Assembly: GCA_009763385.1 (NCBI GenBank)
Contig: VDCT01000326.1
Coordinates: 1,488,001-1,552,000 of the forward strand
Origin: Coix lacryma-jobi var. lacryma-jobi
Taxonomy: Eukaryota > Streptophyta > Magnoliopsida > Poales > Poaceae
Reading direction: 5' to 3'
DNA: 64,000 bases
The position numbers were made by a program, and so were the translations under genes. Below, piece after piece: positions 59,901 through 64,000 of the stretch. The notes below the pieces were generated by a model, which ran no database searches, was not told the origin of the DNA, and saw only the letters and a program-made list of their open reading frames with translations. Position 1 is the first letter of the stretch, and every line of letters starts with the position of its first letter.

Positions 59901-62900
59901 AATCAGCCTCTTTCTTATGCCTCTTTAACGCTGGTTCAAGGTGTTCGAAACCAACATCTTCATTTAGATCAATGCCATGTTCCCTTTTAAGGGACTCAAA
60001 GTTGGTTTTATCATCCAAATCAGCAGAAGGCAAGCTCAGATCAGGAAAATATACTCCAGCACAAGCACCATGATGTGTCAAAATTTCCCTTAAAGCCATT
60101 ATGGTGCCATGGCGAACTTCCCAAACTAAAATGCAACAAGTAAAACTACTGTGAGCAAAACAGCATAAGATAGTAAGATACAAGGCATATTCAGGGTCAG
60201 ATGAGCTTACTAGGGTCAAACATATCATGAATAAGCTGATCCACAAATTGTTGAAAAGGCCATCTTCCATTCTCACTGTACTCTAAATCTTCGTCATCGA
60301 CAGCTGTATCAAATACATCCTGAAAAATGGTAATGGAAATGACTAAATAACCCATCAAATAATGCTCTGGCGGGAGTAATAGAATTCCCAAACAAAGCAA
60401 CAGCCACAAGTCAACATACTGGCACAAGTGTCAGCACACCCATCCACACGTGCAGTAGCACACTGCCATATACCAACTGTGCTAGAAATTGTGTAAAGAG
60501 AAAATACAAAGTAGAAGTGTTAAATTTTCTAAATATATAGCTGCACAGAAATTTTCAAGAGTTGAGCAGATAATAGCTGTACAGAATCTGTTGCAACATT
60601 AAATTGTCATATTTCAAGATCGTAGATCCTATTCAAATAAACACTTCAGCAGAATTGCAAGATCTAAAGAGATAAAAGGGCATGATCAGATTTGCAAAAT
60701 CTAAAGAGATAAAATGGCATGGCTGACCAATCATACATTTTGGGCACCAGCTTGTTCAGAAGAAGTGCCATTGGAAGGCACAGATCCTTTTAGTGTAACC
60801 TCATCATCCTCAGATACAGCCTTTGTATGATCTTTTGCATTACTCTTTGCTTTACGCTTCAGCATATTTAGCTCTCTGGCACTTAATCGTCTAGAGCGAA
60901 AATTAGAATGCTTGGGATACCTAGGAACCATGGTGGAAACCAACTGCTGAATATTATGACCTGAATTAAATGAATGGAATCCATTATTCTGTACATGTGA
61001 ACCCCAATAATTTTTTTGGGCAAGAAGATCCTCGTCTTTGATAACATCACTAACATCCATAAACTGCTCACATACATCCAGTCCTGCACTAGAACAAAAA
61101 CCAAAAAAAAAAAAGTTTAAGCATTCCAGAACACTAATGTATGTATGCAAAGACGTCGGTCCTTTTTTTCTCAAACTACGCAGGAGAGCTGCGCGTAATT
61201 TCATTAAGATAGAAGTGAAAAAATACAGAAGATTACGGGAGACCCCAATCCAAGCACACAAGCACACCTACCTTGTATTCACATCATCAAGACAAGGTGG
61301 AAACAGCACATCCACAATCCAATGAGAGGGTGGGGCCATGGGGTACTTCATTCATATCACTACTCCAAGATTTAAAGTAAAACTGGGAAATTCGGCATCT
61401 ACTACCACTTCTTAAGCAGTATTTCAATCTTTTTAAACCCCAGGCATACCTCCAAATTTCAGAGAAAAACAAATAGATCTAAGCAATGAATGCAATGTAT
61501 AGGAGCTCCTTCTCTAGATTTTTCTTTTCAACAGAACCAATAAAACTAGGTTAAATATGTTTTGCTACTTTATACCCCTACTGAAGGTGTTATAGACTTA
61601 TAGTTATGCCAACCTTCTCTTTAACAGTGGTACTGGGGTAAGAATGTTGTAAAAGAAGCACTAATACATAAGGGTAAACTGTGTATTCAGACCACTATTA
61701 ACTGACAAAAAGCTGGTCAATTTTTAAAACAACAGATCATCTGTATGTAAGTAAAATATGAGATTCTGAAAAAAAAAACTTAAATATGGAACATGCTCAA
61801 ATTGACCTTTTCCTCGCTAATATAAAGAAAGACTGACCTAAACGACGTCGAAGATTTTGCTTTTGGCGAGCTAGACGCTCTGCTGGATTCTTGCCATTAT
61901 CAGCAATGTCATATTCCTAGCAGTCAAACCCAATCAAAATGTTAGCAATTTCATGTACTGCAGTAACAGAAAAAACTGCATGTAGATACAGACCAAATGA
62001 GGACATTTGAGCTGCTGTTGTGTGTGGCTCCAGTTGAAATACTAGAAATATTCTCTCTTATTATAACGAGTTGCAGGTCATGCTGCCACATTTATTCGCC
62101 CAATCATTTTCCCCCCACTAAAAATAATAGTTAATAACTCTACAAACCAATGAGAAAGAGATGAAATCTATTTCATCTTTTGAAGTTGGCTTTACATTCT
62201 TTTCTTGAATTACAAGAAGTGTTGACACATCAGGTAAGAATGAATTAAGGGGTGCATAGGCCACCCATAAAAGAAATCTTGAATTATAAATCTTAAAAAC
62301 AGCATGGTCCCTAAAGAAAATTGAAACTACTCAATGTACGCATTAAATCTTGAAGCTGAACAATATTGGCACAAACAATACACCTGTCCACCAGATGCCA
62401 ATAGAGGAGATCCAAATTCCAATACCCTGCCTATGTCAAAGCTGTAAGTAAGATAGAAAGAAAACAGCATTAGTGAGGGCACCGAAGTGGAGGGGGGGGT
62501 GGGGGGGGGGGGGGGGTAACTGGTAAGCATTGAAGTTAAATGCAGCCAAACCTTCCAAAAGCAAGATCAGACGTTGCTGCACTATCATTCTGTGGCAATG
62601 CTGAGCCAGCGTCATCACTTCCATCAGAGAACCCAGAAGCATGTTTTTCTGCTTGCACACAAGCATACAAGTCCTTCAATGATGTGTGTTTGACATTCTC
62701 TGCTATCGCACCAATTGCATGGGCTGCCGCAACCCTTGTGTCCCAATTTTTACTGCGAGTATACTGAGAAACCTACAATTGACACACAGCAACATGAATT
62801 TCAGCCAACTAATATGTGTGGAACACATAAAAAGAACAGTTCCGCTGATCCTCTGGCAGAATATTACAGAAGATGCCACTTGACAGGATGTTTATAGCTA

Positions 62901-63713
62901 GATATAGAAGAGCAAGCAATATTAACTTATCCTAGGATGAAAACACCTAATATCAACAATGTTAAAAGTGCATTTATGCGACTGTCTTCTCATATTGTGC
63001 TGGGTGCTTGGTGCAAAAGTACATAATGGATATTCAGCCCTTTTTGAGATGTATTCACTTTGACAAAATCATCCAATTACATGGGGAATAGCAACCCAAG
63101 CTGCTCTGCCCCCTGAGTTTGGCAGGGGGCAGAGGGCATGTTAAGAGTGTATTCTATACAAATTATATTCTCACCTAGTTTATGGTGATTTGTGTAAAAT
63201 GTCACATATGTATGTTCGGCCCTCTGGGATTATTTTGTAGTCAAGATTCAAGAAACATGAAGGGAAGAAAGGGAAAACAAAACAGTGATATAAACTGAGC
63301 TCTGCTTAATACTCTATAAACAATAGATATCGACACATGAGAACAGAATACAGATGAAATCATATAGACATAGCTCTCTTCGCTATTTAATCTGTCAACC
63401 TATACACCACTTCATTCGCATTAGGAGTGTAGAACAAGAAAAGTGCTTGGCGCATATTTGCATATTTGTCCTATCATCGGATGTGAGTTTAAGCAGCTAA
63501 AAAAGTAGTTGGCTATTCCAGTACATTGGATCTTATGCGGTGCAACATATGAAGCAAGCACAAAGGTTCAATGTTTGAAGAGCTGAAAAAACTAGCAACA
63601 GCCATGTCGCCATTGTACCTTTTTTAGCAGCGAATTCAGCTCCTGGGGGTGGGACTTGGCGATTTCTCCAATTTGGCGTGCAGCCACAAACCTCGTTGCT
63701 TGTGTCGAACCAG
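50966..63713 (-). CDS. BTAF1: BTAF1/MOT1-type TBP-associated SNF2 ATPase, first exon outside the window
   Basis: BTAF1 (yeast Mot1, Arabidopsis RGD3) uses ATP to remove TBP from DNA. Twenty-seven exons in the window: 63713-63619, 62772-62552, 62441-62384, 61916-61838, 61083-60737, 60319-60211, 60125-59546, 59456-59324, 59226-59158, 58724-58513, 58155-57915, 57722-57549, 57441-56977, 56896-56459, 56309-56190, 56109-55621, 55461-54923, 54728-54239, 54081-54013, 53229-53125, 53055-52837, 52743-52489, 52376-52327, 51974-51865, 51791-51709, 51435-51223, 51136-50966. They give 2043 codons plus stop, and phases close. N-terminal HEAT repeats (QATRFVAARQIGEIAKSHP) lead to an ATPase with DDMGLGKTLQ, the DEGH box, LSGTPIQ and DRAHRLGQ. 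Only about 18 first residues are missing. One exon has a 39-bp duplication. Confidence 0.95.
53230..54012. other. BTAF1 intron with unclassified inserted sequence
   Basis: The stretch 53340-53930 is rich in CCGA and TCGGT words and holds a 51-bp tandem pair (53700-53801). It looks like TE-derived DNA that I cannot classify. Confidence 0.4.
53700..53801. repeat. Perfect 51-bp tandem duplication in an intron
   Basis: The unit beginning GTCCTAACCGAGAAATTGGG and ending AAAATTCAGTT occurs at 53700-53750 and 53751-53801 without differences. Confidence 0.9.
57179..57256 (-). repeat. Perfect 39-bp in-frame tandem duplication in a BTAF1 exon
   Basis: Two identical 39-bp copies at 57179-57217 and 57218-57256 give the peptide RMISFGSTGESTS twice in a row, between the HEAT-repeat parts. 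Confidence 0.92.
61163..61215 (-). mobile_element. Truncated LINE 3' end in a BTAF1 intron
   Basis: On the minus strand, CTTAATGAAATTACGCGCAG then CTCTCCTGCGTAGTTTGAG and seven A. This resembles the 3' end common to grass L1-like LINEs. No target duplication seen. Confidence 0.45.
62492..62516 (+). repeat. Poly-G tract in a BTAF1 intron
   Basis: Eight G, one T, then sixteen G on the plus strand, i.e. C-rich in the transcript. It lies in the intron between 62552 and 62441. Confidence 0.9.
62773..63618. other. BTAF1 intron between the first two visible exons
   Basis: 846 bp, AT-rich. Nothing else recognised. Confidence 0.5.
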
Positions 63714-63846
63714 CTGGGTAATGTTAAAAAAATTTTGCAGGCATAGATAGGCCAACAGAGAACCTCAAATGACTCCCCAACCGTCATTTCAGCAACTTAA
63801 CACAGATATTGATATAAAGGGAGTGGGGTATATTTTACCATTGTAA

Positions 63847-64000
63847 GGGGGTGTTTGGTTCCCACACCCTAGAATTTAGCCACTAAAGTTTAGTCACTAA
63901 AGTTCCAAACACCCCCACTAAAAGTCACTTTTAACACTACAACTCTAGTCACCTCCACTAAACTTTAGTGGCTAAACTCTAGGGGTTGGGAACCAAACAC
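63847..64000. mobile_element. Tourist/PIF-like MITE, cut by the window end
   Basis: Begins GGGGGTGTTTGGTTCCCA after TAA (63844-63846) and ends at the window edge in GAACCAAACAC, about four bases short. Same family as 47749-47899. It lies in BTAF1 intron 1. Confidence 0.88.

Overview
The window is nuclear DNA of a flowering plant, almost certainly a grass. Evidence: multi-exon genes with GT-AG introns, plant-type proteins (V-ATPase subunit C, an EAF1-like NuA4 subunit, BTAF1/MOT1, an ALP1-like protein), very GC-rich first exons, many Stowaway- and Tourist-like MITEs, and nested LTR retrotransposons of grass type. I cannot name the species from sequence alone.

Layout. 1-12583 is nested retrotransposons: the right part of a minus-strand Ty1/copia element (gag remnant, PBS, 1.83-kb LTR at 861-2688) inserted in a minus-strand Ty3/gypsy Tat-like element (2689-12583) that keeps a decayed intron-containing antisense gene, a broken pol, a broken gag and its 5' LTR. 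13042-13897 is a long-TIR DNA transposon carrying a fragment of a PP2A B56 regulatory-subunit gene. Six host genes follow, all on the minus strand: an ALP1/HARBI1-like protein (14455-15747, one exon); V-ATPase subunit C (17228-20743, 11 exons, 377 aa); an unrecognised protein with eight tandem 64-residue repeats (22880 to about 27048); a small one-membrane-segment protein (27311-28881, 2 exons, 141 aa); an EAF1-like NuA4 scaffold (30972-46949, 20 coding exons, 1882 aa); and BTAF1/MOT1 (50966-63713, 27 exons in the window, 2043 codons, first exon beyond the right edge). A complete copia element with 100-bp LTRs and a perfect 5-bp target duplication (37908-43028) lies in one EAF1 intron.

The exon models come from reading splice sites and protein continuity by eye. 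Exon sums are divisible by three and phases close for V-ATPase C, the small protein, EAF1 and BTAF1, which supports the models; individual boundaries may still be off by a base or two. For the repeat protein all internal phases close, but the first exon is uncertain.

The host genes act in different processes: proton pumping at endomembranes, acetyltransferase-linked chromatin regulation, and removal of TBP from DNA. I see no operon-like logic beyond shared orientation. The most unusual items are the eight-repeat protein, the array of short palindromes upstream of the copia LTR TATA box, the B56 gene capture, the antisense gene inside the gypsy element, and the 100-bp-LTR copia element whose gag region is Ala/Pro-rich.
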